The translations under genes were made by a program, and so were the position numbers. The notes beneath the pieces were generated by a model. That model saw nothing but the letters and a program-made list of their open reading frames with translations, was not told the DNA's origin and did no database searches. 64,000 nucleotides of DNA from NCBI RefSeq assembly GCF_007741495.1, contig NZ_CP036262.1, positions 6,882,001 through 6,946,000 on the forward strand, read 5' to 3'. This DNA comes from Roseimaritima multifibrata (GTDB lineage: Bacteria; Planctomycetota; Planctomycetia; Pirellulales; Pirellulaceae). Below are positions 25,805-34,193 of this stretch, in pieces. Positions within the stretch are counted from its first letter, which is position 1. The number at the start of each line of letters is the position of its first letter.

Positions 25805-26998
25805 CTACCAATCGCGGTCAGTGGGAACGTGTCTTCTGCGTTCAATCTGCTCGGCCCTTAGTCGCCGCAGCATGTCGCGGTCGCGGACGGCTTGCAGCAT
25901 TTTCAGGGCTTCTTCTTTCGACATCGGCGTCTCCTCTGCATTCAGGTCCTCCATCGCAACACTGCCCGTTGGTTTTTGATTTTCGTCTAGTTCACCAACC
26001 GGTTTTAGATCACCACTAGGAATCTCTTGTTGCTCAGCTTCCTCCTCATTCTCTTCGCCTAGCGTGGCATCCTCCGAGGGTTTTGCATCGTCACTAGCCG
26101 ATTCATTCGGTTTCGCATGTTCTTGCTTTGATGGCTTCCCGTCGGAAGCTTGATCTTCTTGGGATTGCTGCTCGGCATCGGCTTGCTCCTGTTCGCTCTG
26201 CTGACCTTTTTGATCTTGTTTCGATTGGTCCTGTTCGGAAGGTTGACCTTCGTTCTTCTGTTGATCCTGCTGTTGTTGGTCCTGCTTGTCTTGCTGTCCT
26301 TGCTGTTGCTGGTCCTGTTGTTCCTGCTTGCTTTGCTCTTGCTTCTGTTGCTGATCCTGCTGTTGCTGGTCCTGCTTATCTTGCTCCTGCTGGTCTTGTT
26401 GTTGCTCGTCTTGTTGTTGCTGGTCTTGCTTATCTTGCTCCTGCTTGTCTTGCTGTTGCTCGTCTTGCTGCTGTTCTTGTTGCGGTTGCTGCTGCTCTTG
26501 CTGTTGTTGTTCCTCTTGCAACTTCTTTAGCAATTGCCCGGCCAATTCGATGTTGGCGCGTGCGTCGGTATGATTCGGATCGCCGGATAACGAGCCCCGG
26601 TAGTGATCGATGGCCTGCGTCAAGGCTTCGATTGCGGCAGGTTTGTCCTGTTCTGCTGACGCGACAGCATCGGCGTAAAAGCAATTACCGAGGTTGTAGC
26701 GAGCGGCCGCGGCCAGCGGCGTGTCGGAGGAAGCCGACGCTTGCATGAACTGTTCTTTCGCCGCTGCAATCTCACCCTTACGGTACTGGGCAACGCCAAG
26801 GTTGTAGTCAAGCCTATACTTCAAATCTCCCGAGGCCGCCGTTGCAGATTGATATTCAGCGATCGCGTTGTCAAAGTCACCTTCTCGCACAAGCGTGTTG
26901 GCAGCGTTGATCTGTCGAGCGGTGTCCTCTTCCGATGCGAATACCGGCGACGCGGTCGCGGCGATCAGGAGTGCAAGCTTGATTCGTTTGATGTTCAT
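25805..26998 (-). CDS. batC: BatC-like TPR protein with Gln/Asp/Lys-rich region
   Basis: 397 residues: signal peptide about 1-21, TPR repeats at about 28-155 (YRLDYNLGVAQYRKGEIAAA, AARYNLGNCFYADA), then a low-complexity segment (about 158-280) made almost only of Gln, Asp, Glu and Lys, and a charged C-terminal tail. BatC proteins are periplasmic TPR partners of the vWA proteins BatA and BatB. The low-complexity stretch is much longer than in most BatC proteins and is encoded by imperfect CAG/CAA-rich repeats. The gene is 100 bases upstream of the BatD-BatE fusion and about 135 bases after batB. Confidence 0.85.
   Translation of the reverse strand: MNIKRIKLALLIAATASPVFASEEDTARQINAANTLVREGDFDNAIAEYQSATAASGDLKYRLDYNLGVAQYRKGEIAAAKEQFMQASASSDTPLAAAARYNLGNCFYADAVASAEQDKPAAIEALTQAIDHYRGSLSGDPNHTDARANIELAGQLLKKLQEEQQQQEQQQPQQEQQQDEQQQDKQEQDKQDQQQQDEQQQDQQEQDKQDQQQQDQQQKQEQSKQEQQDQQQQGQQDKQDQQQQDQQKNEGQPSEQDQSKQDQKGQQSEQEQADAEQQSQEDQASDGKPSKQEHAKPNESASDDAKPSEDATLGEENEEEAEQQEIPSGDLKPVGELDENQKPTGSVAMEDLNAEETPMSKEEALKMLQAVRDRDMLRRLRAEQIERRRHVPTDRDW
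26160..26525. repeat. Gln-codon-rich low-complexity tract in batC
   Basis: Imperfect in-frame repeats of Gln, Asp, Lys and Glu codons (units such as DKQDQQQQDQQ). Length change by slippage in multiples of three is likely. The opposite strand reads as an artificial Leu-rich frame. Confidence 0.85.
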
Positions 26999-27133
26999 GA
27001 TTTGGTTTTCTCTTCTTAACAGAACGGCTTAAACCGACCGGAGTCTTTTATTGGCGGAACGGCGTCATTCTTCCGGCCCCAGACGTGGAATTCCGTACGG
27101 TTCCGGAGGGCCTGCACCCTACCGCGATATTGG

Positions 27134-28213
27134 CTAGGCGGCGTTGCGTATGGATTCCATCTTCTTCGTGACTTCGGCAACAGGATGTTTGGTTGTCATC
27201 TGGTTGCGATTAGCGGCCGTGGCAATAAACACCTCAAGCAACAACAGTGCCAAAGCGGGTACAGCGAACCACTGGAAGCGTGGAATGTACGCATTGATCG
27301 TTGCAGACTCGAATTCGCCTTGCGGAACATTTGCAACGTAGCTGTGATAGACGTCGGCCATATTGACCCTTTGTGTCCCAGCGGGGATATATGCCCCATC
27401 GGTTTCCTCCGCGATCTGTTGCAATATCGCCCCGTTCATCTTCGACCAAACTTGCTGGCCGTTGTATTGCACGTAACTGCCCTGCCCCCCTTCCGGTTCA
27501 GGCACACGAGCACCTTGGTCCGTATCGCCTAAACCAACGGTGAAAAGACGGATACCTTGATCGGCATACAATTTTTTTGCGACGCCAACCGGATCGCTTT
27601 CTTGATCTTCGCCGTCCGTGAAGATCACAATCGCTTTATGTTCGTTGGTTTTACTGAGGAAACCGTTTGCCGCTGCGGTGATCGCATCCCCCAAGCGTGA
27701 ACCGCCACTGCGAACCGTATGTGGGCCAACGGAATCAAGCGTCTGCTTAAAATCTTCGTAGTGACTGGTTAGCGGCACCGATTGCCGAGCGTCACCGGCG
27801 AACGACACCAGGCCGACTCGGTCGCCAGCCATCTCATCGACCATGTCTTTGATTTGCGTCTTCGCCCGGTCAAGTCGATTCGGTGAAGCGTCTTCGGCCA
27901 ACATTGAACGCGAAACGTCAAGCACGAACATGACCTCAATACCTTTCTGCGGAACCTCGCGTTCCTCCTTACCCCAACGAATGTCGGTCAAGGCAATCGC
28001 GAACAAAGCGAGACTGCTGCAAACCAAGATCGCGGAGGTCCAATGTTTCACCGACATCTTGGAAGGACGTCCACTCGATCGTTGTCTATCCGTCATGAAC
28101 TGCGATGCGGCCCGACGACGCGAAATCGCCGCCCAAGCGGTGATTCCGATCCCAAGCACGACAACCGCAAGCAAGTAAATACTGGTGGGGTTTCCGAATT
28201 GCAAATCATTCAT
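27134..28213 (-). CDS. batB: BatB-like vWA membrane protein
   Basis: 359 residues with two N-terminal membrane helices (about 10-30 and 57-76), a von Willebrand A domain starting at VMFVLDVSRSML (MIDAS D99-x-S-x-S103, with TDGED further on) and a C-terminal membrane helix (FAVPALALLLLEVFIA). This is the BatB topology: a periplasmic vWA domain between membrane anchors. AGGA lies seven bases before the ATG. It is transcribed after batA, with about 100 bases between. In Bacteroides, Bat proteins support oxygen tolerance; in other bacteria they belong to MoxR-vWA systems thought to assist envelope protein assembly. Confidence 0.9.
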   Translation of the reverse strand: MNDLQFGNPTSIYLLAVVVLGIGITAWAAISRRRAASQFMTDRQRSSGRPSKMSVKHWTSAILVCSSLALFAIALTDIRWGKEEREVPQKGIEVMFVLDVSRSMLAEDASPNRLDRAKTQIKDMVDEMAGDRVGLVSFAGDARQSVPLTSHYEDFKQTLDSVGPHTVRSGGSRLGDAITAAANGFLSKTNEHKAIVIFTDGEDQESDPVGVAKKLYADQGIRLFTVGLGDTDQGARVPEPEGGQGSYVQYNGQQVWSKMNGAILQQIAEETDGAYIPAGTQRVNMADVYHSYVANVPQGEFESATINAYIPRFQWFAVPALALLLLEVFIATAANRNQMTTKHPVAEVTKKMESIRNAA

Positions 28214-28316
28214 GTTCGATTCCTGTGGTAGCCGAACTTGCCAAAGTCTGGAGGTTGGAACGCGTCCAAAGCCAGGCGACCTCGGCTACGTAATTCTGAT
28301 AGTGTTCTTGTTTAGG

Positions 28317-29405
28317 TCAGTTCAATTCACGCAGCCATGTTTGCTGAAGCACCAAACGTGCCGCAAGCAACACGAAAACGATCATCAGCAGCGGCGGGAA
28401 GTGAACCACGCCCGAAAACGATTGCACGGCCAGTTCCCGGTAATCCACATAATGTTTCGCTTCGACCTTTGTCTTTTCCAGTTTGTCGATCTCGGCATAG
28501 ATCTTCGCCAGCGAATCGGTGTCGGTCGCCCGGAAGTACTTCCCACCAGTCGCCTCGGCAACCTTGGTTAAGGTCGCTTCGTCGATGTTCACCTGCATGT
28601 ACCGAACTCGTTGACGCCCGAACGCATCGGTGACCGGCACGGGGGCTTCCCCCTTGGTCCCAACGCCAATCGTGTAGACCTTGATACCCATCGTCGCTGC
28701 AAGCTCAGCGGCCTGGATCGGTTCCAACTGACCGGCGTTGTTCTCGCCGTCGGTTAACAAGATCACGACCTTACTTTTGACTTTCTCTTTCTGACGAGCG
28801 TCCAAAGCGTTCAGTTTTTCAACGGCCAGCGAGATCGCGTCGCCTATCGCGGTACCGTCTTCGCTACGGTTGGTGACAATCTGGACGTTCTTTAGTTGTG
28901 AAACTAGGAACATGTGATCGAGCGTTGGTGGTGTTTGCCCGTCGGCGTAACCGGCGAAGGTAATCAATCCGACCAGGTCGCTGAATCGCCCCGCGAGCTC
29001 TTCGTTTTCCTTCCTTTCCACGGTTTCTTCACCCATTACGAACTCGCCGGCAACTTTCTTAATGGCCGTCAGTCGATCGACCGGTTGCCCATCGATCTGA
29101 AAGTCCATTGCCTGCATACTACCGCTGCGGTCGACGACCATTTCAATGGCGATCCCTTCGCTGTCCACAACCGTCTGTTCACGCCCTTCGCGAGGGCGAG
29201 CAACGGCCACGATTGCGACGGTGATTGCGGCCAACGTCAAAGCTGAAGGCAGCCAGATCAAACGCTGGCGGAGTGTAGGCGTCATCGCATGAGCAAGCTT
29301 CAAACTGCTGAACCGAATTGCATCGCGACGACGAGGAGCGAACAATCGCCACGCCAACAACGGTATGAACAGCAGAAGTAGGAAGTACCAGGGGGAATCG
29401 AACAT
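28317..29405 (-). CDS. batA: BatA-like vWA membrane protein
   Basis: 362 residues. Two N-terminal hydrophobic segments (about 5-22 and 50-69) flank the BatA signature FAPRRRDAIRFSSL. A vWA domain begins at MVVDRSGSMQAMDF (MIDAS D92-x-S-G-S96), contains LLTDGENNAG, and is followed by a C-terminal helix (PPLLMIVFVLLAARLVL). It is adjacent to batB, which has the same topology, so a BatA-BatB pair is expected. It lies downstream of the DUF4381-like gene in the MoxR operon. Confidence 0.9.
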   Translation of the reverse strand: MFDSPWYFLLLLFIPLLAWRLFAPRRRDAIRFSSLKLAHAMTPTLRQRLIWLPSALTLAAITVAIVAVARPREGREQTVVDSEGIAIEMVVDRSGSMQAMDFQIDGQPVDRLTAIKKVAGEFVMGEETVERKENEELAGRFSDLVGLITFAGYADGQTPPTLDHMFLVSQLKNVQIVTNRSEDGTAIGDAISLAVEKLNALDARQKEKVKSKVVILLTDGENNAGQLEPIQAAELAATMGIKVYTIGVGTKGEAPVPVTDAFGRQRVRYMQVNIDEATLTKVAEATGGKYFRATDTDSLAKIYAEIDKLEKTKVEAKHYVDYRELAVQSFSGVVHFPPLLMIVFVLLAARLVLQQTWLRELN

Positions 29406-29488
29406 CAGTTTTCCTTCGTTGGATTGTCGTAGCCGATCTCGTCAGAGATTTGATCGTCAGCCTTCATTTCGTCCAAAGCCTGACGACT

Positions 29489-30478
29489 TCAGTTACGGTC
29501 TAAATCGTTTGCTAATTGCTCAATCAATGTTCGCGAATCACCGATAGCTCTTGCCGATTCATCAGGCGACAGCTGCAATCCAGCGAACTTCGATTTATCA
29601 GCAAGATCAAAAAGTTCGTTAAATCGATCGCAAGTTTTCGCATCAATCTGCGATTCAGTGAGCAAGCGTGCGGTGATCTCCTGCGGGGTGCTGCCGGTTT
29701 CAGGCATCTCGAACTGCATCACCAGGAATTCACGAGCAACATGAGACAATTTGGCGAGAACGAACTCGTCAGCGGGGTCTAGCGCATCGAACTGTTCCCT
29801 TGCCCACGCCAAAGGAGTCGTCCATCGACGCCTCCGCTGAACCGCAACGCCCACCAACAACGCTAACGCTGCCAGCCCGGCGATTCCGGTCCCCCATGAG
29901 ACCATCGAATTCCTATTGTTTTCAGGAATGGAAACATCGACGACCGATTCGATATCGCGAAATTGTGTGGGGTCAGCCCGATCTTCGAGGACACTTGCGA
30001 CGCGGACGCGGACCGGCTGAGTAGCCAACAACGCTACCTTTCCATTCTCACCGACTTGAATGTTCATAGGAGGGATTTGCAGTTCGCCGGCAGCGAGCGA
30101 TTCCAGCTTCAATACTCGAGTCCATGTTCGCTTCCCAGGATCGTCCGCCGACGGGATGTCGAAAGCATCCGATGTGTCACGAACGTCAAAGTCACCAAGA
30201 GCGGTCTGCCCCTCAGGGAACGTGACTTTACTGCCTTGGTTGGCTTCAACAGTTATCTCCAGCGTGAACGGTTCTGCGACCTGGACTTGATCGGCGGATG
30301 CGACCGCCGTGACGGTCGGATCGCTGGCGAAGGTGGTGCTCGCAAAACAGAGGACTGCGGTCGCCGCAAGCAACGCGATCACGTTAGGACGCGACCTCTC
30401 CGGCAAAGCCGTGACGGCATTCCGCCTAGCACGGACACCATCCGCCATTCTGCTTTGAAGTTGTTGACATTGATTCAT
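29489..30478 (-). CDS. DUF4381/BatD-like single-pass protein
   Basis: 329 residues. A hydrophobic signal segment lies at about 33-51. A beta-rich BatD-like domain (AVASADQVQVAEPFTLEITV, about 53-185) follows, then one membrane helix (about 197-216) and a cytoplasmic helical domain starting WTTPLAWAREQFDALDP. This arrangement matches the small fourth component found between DUF58 and batA in MoxR operons. Its ATG shares four bases (ATGA at 30475-30478) with the stop of the DUF58 gene, so the two are translationally coupled. Family assignment is inferred from order and topology. Confidence 0.7.
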   Translation of the reverse strand: MNQCQQLQSRMADGVRARRNAVTALPERSRPNVIALLAATAVLCFASTTFASDPTVTAVASADQVQVAEPFTLEITVEANQGSKVTFPEGQTALGDFDVRDTSDAFDIPSADDPGKRTWTRVLKLESLAAGELQIPPMNIQVGENGKVALLATQPVRVRVASVLEDRADPTQFRDIESVVDVSIPENNRNSMVSWGTGIAGLAALALLVGVAVQRRRRWTTPLAWAREQFDALDPADEFVLAKLSHVAREFLVMQFEMPETGSTPQEITARLLTESQIDAKTCDRFNELFDLADKSKFAGLQLSPDESARAIGDSRTLIEQLANDLDRN

Positions 30479-31350
30479 GATCGTCGCTCTCGAGCGTGAA
30501 AGTATTGGTGTAAAGGATCGACGATGTCTCGGCCGGTTTCCAAATGAATCGGTGTGAGTCGCAAACGACGAAACAATTGATCACGGGCGTCGGCGTGTTT
30601 AAAGTATCGCCGCGAGTACTTCTCGCGATTTTTCCGACTGGCCGTATCCAACGTGATCGTTTCCCCAGTTTCCTCATCGCGCAATCGAACCAAGCCGACG
30701 TTAGGCATTTCATGTTCGCACGGGTCCGCGACGATAACGGGAATAATGTCGTGTTTACGGCTGGCGACTTTAAGCGATCTTTCGTAGCCTGAATCTTGAA
30801 AGTCGCTAATGAGAAACACGACCGTCCGGCGTTTGGAGACTCGATTCAAGTGCTCAAGTGCACCTTGCAGGTTTGTCCCGGTCCCAACGGGCTGGCAGTA
30901 CAGTAGTTCGCGAATCAATCGCAACACGTGCCGCGATCCTTTGCGAGCGGGAATGCTCTTCTCGATAGCATCGGTGAACAACGTCAACCCGACTCTGTCA
31001 TCATTCCGGATGGCCGACATCGAAAGCAACGCTCCCAGTTCGGCCACCAATTCTCGCTTGGTTTGCGTGGTTGTGCCAAAGTTTAGCGAACCGCTCAGAT
31101 CGACAAGCAAGTGAACTGCAAGCTCCCGTTCTTCGCGAAAAAGCTTAATAAACGGTTCTCCGCTACGAGCGGTAACGTTCCAGTCGATTGCGCGCACGTC
31201 GTCGCCGATCTGATAGGGTCGCACCTCTTCAAATTCGATACCGCGTCCCTTAAAGGCCGAATGCCAGTTGCCCGCAAGCAATTCATCGACCTTGTGCGAT
31301 GTCCGAATTTGAATCGCGCGAATCTTCCGCAACATTTCTCGTGGAATCAT
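30475..31350 (-). CDS. DUF58 (vWA-like) protein
   Basis: 291 residues from the ATG at 31348-31350, which has GAGG eight bases upstream; a longer open frame to 31473 lacks such a site. The DUF58 signature is clear: GRGIEFEEVRPYQIGDDVRAIDW followed by a vWA-like core with HLLVDLSGSL (D84-x-S-G-S) and VFLISDFQDSG. DUF58 proteins are cytosolic partners of MoxR AAA+ ATPases. It follows moxR after 130 bases. Confidence 0.92.
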   Translation of the reverse strand: MIPREMLRKIRAIQIRTSHKVDELLAGNWHSAFKGRGIEFEEVRPYQIGDDVRAIDWNVTARSGEPFIKLFREERELAVHLLVDLSGSLNFGTTTQTKRELVAELGALLSMSAIRNDDRVGLTLFTDAIEKSIPARKGSRHVLRLIRELLYCQPVGTGTNLQGALEHLNRVSKRRTVVFLISDFQDSGYERSLKVASRKHDIIPVIVADPCEHEMPNVGLVRLRDEETGETITLDTASRKNREKYSRRYFKHADARDQLFRRLRLTPIHLETGRDIVDPLHQYFHARERRS

Positions 31351-31480
31351 AAAATTGTCCTCGTGCCGATCTCGCCAGTTTGAATAGTGCTTAGATACCT
31401 CTGCAACCAATCTCACCAAAGACTGGTAGGCCGGAATGCGTCGCAATGCAAACTCTGGCGACGTCGACTGCAAGCATCGA

Positions 31481-32488
31481 TCACGGAGCCTGCACGTGAT
31501 TCAAAATTTCCATTACGATCGACTCACTGGTCCGTTCTTCCGCTTCCGCTTCGTAGGTGACCATCACACGATGGCGAAGCACATCGAGCGCGATCTCTTT
31601 AACATCCGCGGGTGTCACATAGCCTCGACCCGCCAGAAAAGCATTCGCCTTCGCTGCCAAAGTCAAATTGATCGTCGCACGAGGCGAACCGCCGAACTGA
31701 ATGAATTCGCTCAAATTCATTCCGTAAGACTCGGGATTACGAGTTGCCATCACCAAATCGACGACGTAGTTCTTCACTTTGGAATCGACGTAGATCTGGT
31801 CTACCAACTCACGTGCCGCCAAAATTTCCGCAGGCGATGTCACCGGCTGGACATCAAACTTCGCCGCCGTTTTGCTCATTCGTTCAAGGATCTGCAACTC
31901 TTCGTCGCGGTTGGGATAGTCCACGATCACCTTCAACATGAACCGGTCTGTTTGAGCTTCGGGCAATCGATAGGTCCCTTCTTGCTCGACAGGGTTTTGT
32001 GTTGCCATGACCAAAAACGGATTATCGAGGGGAAACGTTTCGCCACCGATCGTGACCTGTCGTTCCTGCATCGCTTCCAACAATGCACTCTGCACCTTCG
32101 CCGGAGCTCGGTTAATTTCGTCCGCCAAAATCAAGTTCGAAAAGATCGGACCTTTCTGAACGACAAACGTTTGATCCTGAGGTCGATATACCTGAGTTCC
32201 GACTAAGTCAGCTGGCAACAAGTCGGGTGTAAACTGCAATCGCTGAAACCCTGTGTTGATCGCTTTCGCAAGACTCGCCACGGCAGTGGTCTTTGCCAAA
32301 CCCGGTACGCCTTCAATCAGCAAGTGTCCGTTAGCCAACAGCCCCACCAACATTCGATGGACAAGTTTTTCCTGCCCCACAAGAACCTGGCTCACCTGAT
32401 CAACGATTCGGCGGAACGGTTCGCTGTGACTCTTAATCTCGTGGGTAAGTTGGGTGACTCGTTCGCGAGTCGTGGTCTGTTTGAGCAT
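31481..32488 (-). CDS. MoxR-family AAA+ ATPase
   Basis: 335 residues. Walker A GVPGLAKT (60-67), Walker B LILADEINRAP (about 117-127) and sensor-type ATQNPVEQEGTYRLPEAQTDRF are all typical of MoxR. MoxR ATPases act as chaperone-like motors with DUF58 and vWA partners. This is the first gene of a seven-gene minus-strand operon that continues through DUF58, the DUF4381-like protein, BatA, BatB, BatC and the BatD-BatE fusion. AAGG lies about ten bases before the ATG. Confidence 0.95.
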   Translation of the reverse strand: MLKQTTTRERVTQLTHEIKSHSEPFRRIVDQVSQVLVGQEKLVHRMLVGLLANGHLLIEGVPGLAKTTAVASLAKAINTGFQRLQFTPDLLPADLVGTQVYRPQDQTFVVQKGPIFSNLILADEINRAPAKVQSALLEAMQERQVTIGGETFPLDNPFLVMATQNPVEQEGTYRLPEAQTDRFMLKVIVDYPNRDEELQILERMSKTAAKFDVQPVTSPAEILAARELVDQIYVDSKVKNYVVDLVMATRNPESYGMNLSEFIQFGGSPRATINLTLAAKANAFLAGRGYVTPADVKEIALDVLRHRVMVTYEAEAEERTSESIVMEILNHVQAP

Positions 32489-32920
32489 GATTGATGCCTT
32501 GTTGTGATAGTGATCTGGTCGCGGAATTCGCGAAGCCCTTCATTCCCATCGACGAACGAACGCTGCGTGGCTTCCGCGACGCCGGGGGGTTACCATCCCT
32601 AAAGCACGACTCATGCCAGAACCTAAAAAACACAAAAAACCCAACGTTTTGCAGGGTTTATCAAATACTCACCCACTGGGAAGTTGCGACTTTTTTTCCC
32701 GCTGGGGCAATTTGCCCCAATCGCCAACGGAACAAAACAACCATCCCAAGGCATCGGGGAAATCCGCCTTGGCGACTTTCACTGCGTCCCTTGGTACCGG
32801 TCTTTCCACTCCCCCCGAGCAGGATGGGAATAAGTGAAGAAAATCGAGTGATCGGCACGTTTCGCCCACACTGCTCTTAGACAACCCCCGCACGACGACT
32901 ATGATTCACACTAAAAAATC
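32489..32920. other. intergenic region upstream of the MoxR operon
   Basis: No gene supported. A small inverted repeat, GGGGCAA/TTGCCCC, is at 32704-32718 next to a T-run. The promoter of the MoxR operon must lie in the left part, but no convincing boxes were seen. Confidence 0.5.
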
Positions 32921-33270
32921 ATGAACCATTCCAATCCAGCACAGCAACCTCACGTTGTCATCATTGGTGGAGGATTTGGTGGTCTGGAAACAGCCCCGCG
33001 ACTTCGCAAGTCGAACGTCCGCGTCACGTTAGTCGATCGGCATAACGACCACCTCTTCCAGCCACTCCTCTACCAAGTCGCCACCGGTGGGCTTTCGCCC
33101 GCGAACATTGCGACCCCGCTAAGCTCGATCGTTCGCAAGCATGCAAGCAAGCAAAAAACGGCGAAGTGATACTGGCCGAAGTTACCGATTTCGATCCCCC
33201 CAATCAGCGTCTGATCCTGGCCGACGGAGAACTGACCTATGACGACTTCTCTTGCCGTCAATAGCGAATT
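32921..33270 (+). pseudogene. ndh: type II NADH dehydrogenase remnant
   Basis: The first 82 codons encode a clear Ndh N terminus: [15 protein letters not shown] (FAD-binding GxGxxG) and [20 protein letters not shown]. The frame is lost near an A-run at about 33155. In the next frame the family sequence continues as [13 protein letters not shown] and RLILADGELTYDDF up to a TAG near 33263. The remaining ~330 residues expected for Ndh (NADH-binding domain, C-terminal anchor) are missing. The remnant therefore has at least one frameshift and a large deletion. A DUF1003 gene follows from 33397. Confidence 0.8.
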
Positions 33271-33396
33271 CAAACCGTTCGTTTACACCGACTGCGAGTG
33301 CTCCGTCCCCAAAGCGACCGAACCGCGAATGCCGTCCGCCCAAAACGCACCTAAGTCGAAGCGGGACCGCCCTCACCTGACCATCAAACCGATTCC

Positions 33397-34095
33397 ATGA
33401 TGAACCATAAGAAAACCAAATGCACCGTCTGCGGAAAACTGTTTTCGCTGTCAGAGCTGACTCCCGGGCGTTTCATGCGTCCCAATGTTGCCGAGCGCAT
33501 CGTCGCCGAGCATCCAGAATGGAATGACGATTCTTACATCTGCCATAGCGATCTAAATCGCTATCGCAGCCTGTACATCCAAAACGTACTCGAACAGGAA
33601 CGTGGCGAATTAACGACGCTAGAGCATGATGTCATCAACAGTTTGCGCGAACATGACATCGTCTCTCAAAACCTAAATGATGCGATTGAAAGTCAGTCCA
33701 CCGTCGGGCAGCGACTTGCCGACAAGGTTGCCAGCTTTGGTGGAAGCTGGACGTTTATTCTCCTTTTTGCGGGAATCTTGATTGTTTGGGTTTCGATCAA
33801 TTCTGTCGCCATTTTCATTCGACCGTTTGATCCCTTCCCGTTCATTTTCTTGAACCTGGTCCTATCCTGCTTAGCTGCGATCCAGGCCCCCATCATCATG
33901 ATGAGCCAAAACCGGCAAGGCGACAAAGATCGAATGCAATCGGAGAACGACTATCGAATCAATTTGAAAGCTGAGCTAGAAATTCGCCACCTACATTCTA
34001 AAATGGACTTATTACTGACGCACCAGTGGCAACGACTGCTTGAAATTCAACAAGTTCAAACCGACTTGCTGGAAGAATTGAGTAACAAGCGGTAA
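33397..34095 (+). CDS. DUF1003 membrane protein with N-terminal Cys motif
   Basis: 232 residues. An N-terminal zinc-ribbon-like part (CTVCGKLFSLSELTPG, with a later ICHSDLN) occupies about 1-60. The DUF1003 core is plain: ADKVASFGGSWTFILLFAG, two membrane helices (about 113-133 and 145-165) and LAAIQAPIIMMSQNRQ, then KDRMQSENDYRINLKAELEI and a helical tail. The function of DUF1003 is unknown; members are cytoplasmic-membrane proteins. It is followed after 98 bases by mprF on the same strand. Confidence 0.9.
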   Translation: MMNHKKTKCTVCGKLFSLSELTPGRFMRPNVAERIVAEHPEWNDDSYICHSDLNRYRSLYIQNVLEQERGELTTLEHDVINSLREHDIVSQNLNDAIESQSTVGQRLADKVASFGGSWTFILLFAGILIVWVSINSVAIFIRPFDPFPFIFLNLVLSCLAAIQAPIIMMSQNRQGDKDRMQSENDYRINLKAELEIRHLHSKMDLLLTHQWQRLLEIQQVQTDLLEELSNKR

Positions 34096-34193
34096 CCTAC
34101 GTCGCAATACGCGATGGCGTCCATTTTTCACGAACCATTACGCTTGACAGGACCGTGGGCAAACGACCGGCGGATGATGTGAAGACAAGGGCT

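Noticed and set aside
26150-26530. 126-residue Leu-rich 'membrane protein' on the plus strand
   Set aside because: It is the complement of the Gln-codon tract in batC; CAG/CAA read backwards give Leu codons.
32701-32720. Rho-independent terminator near GGGGCAA/TTGCCCC
   Set aside because: The T-run precedes the stem on the plus strand and would be an A-run on the minus strand after it.
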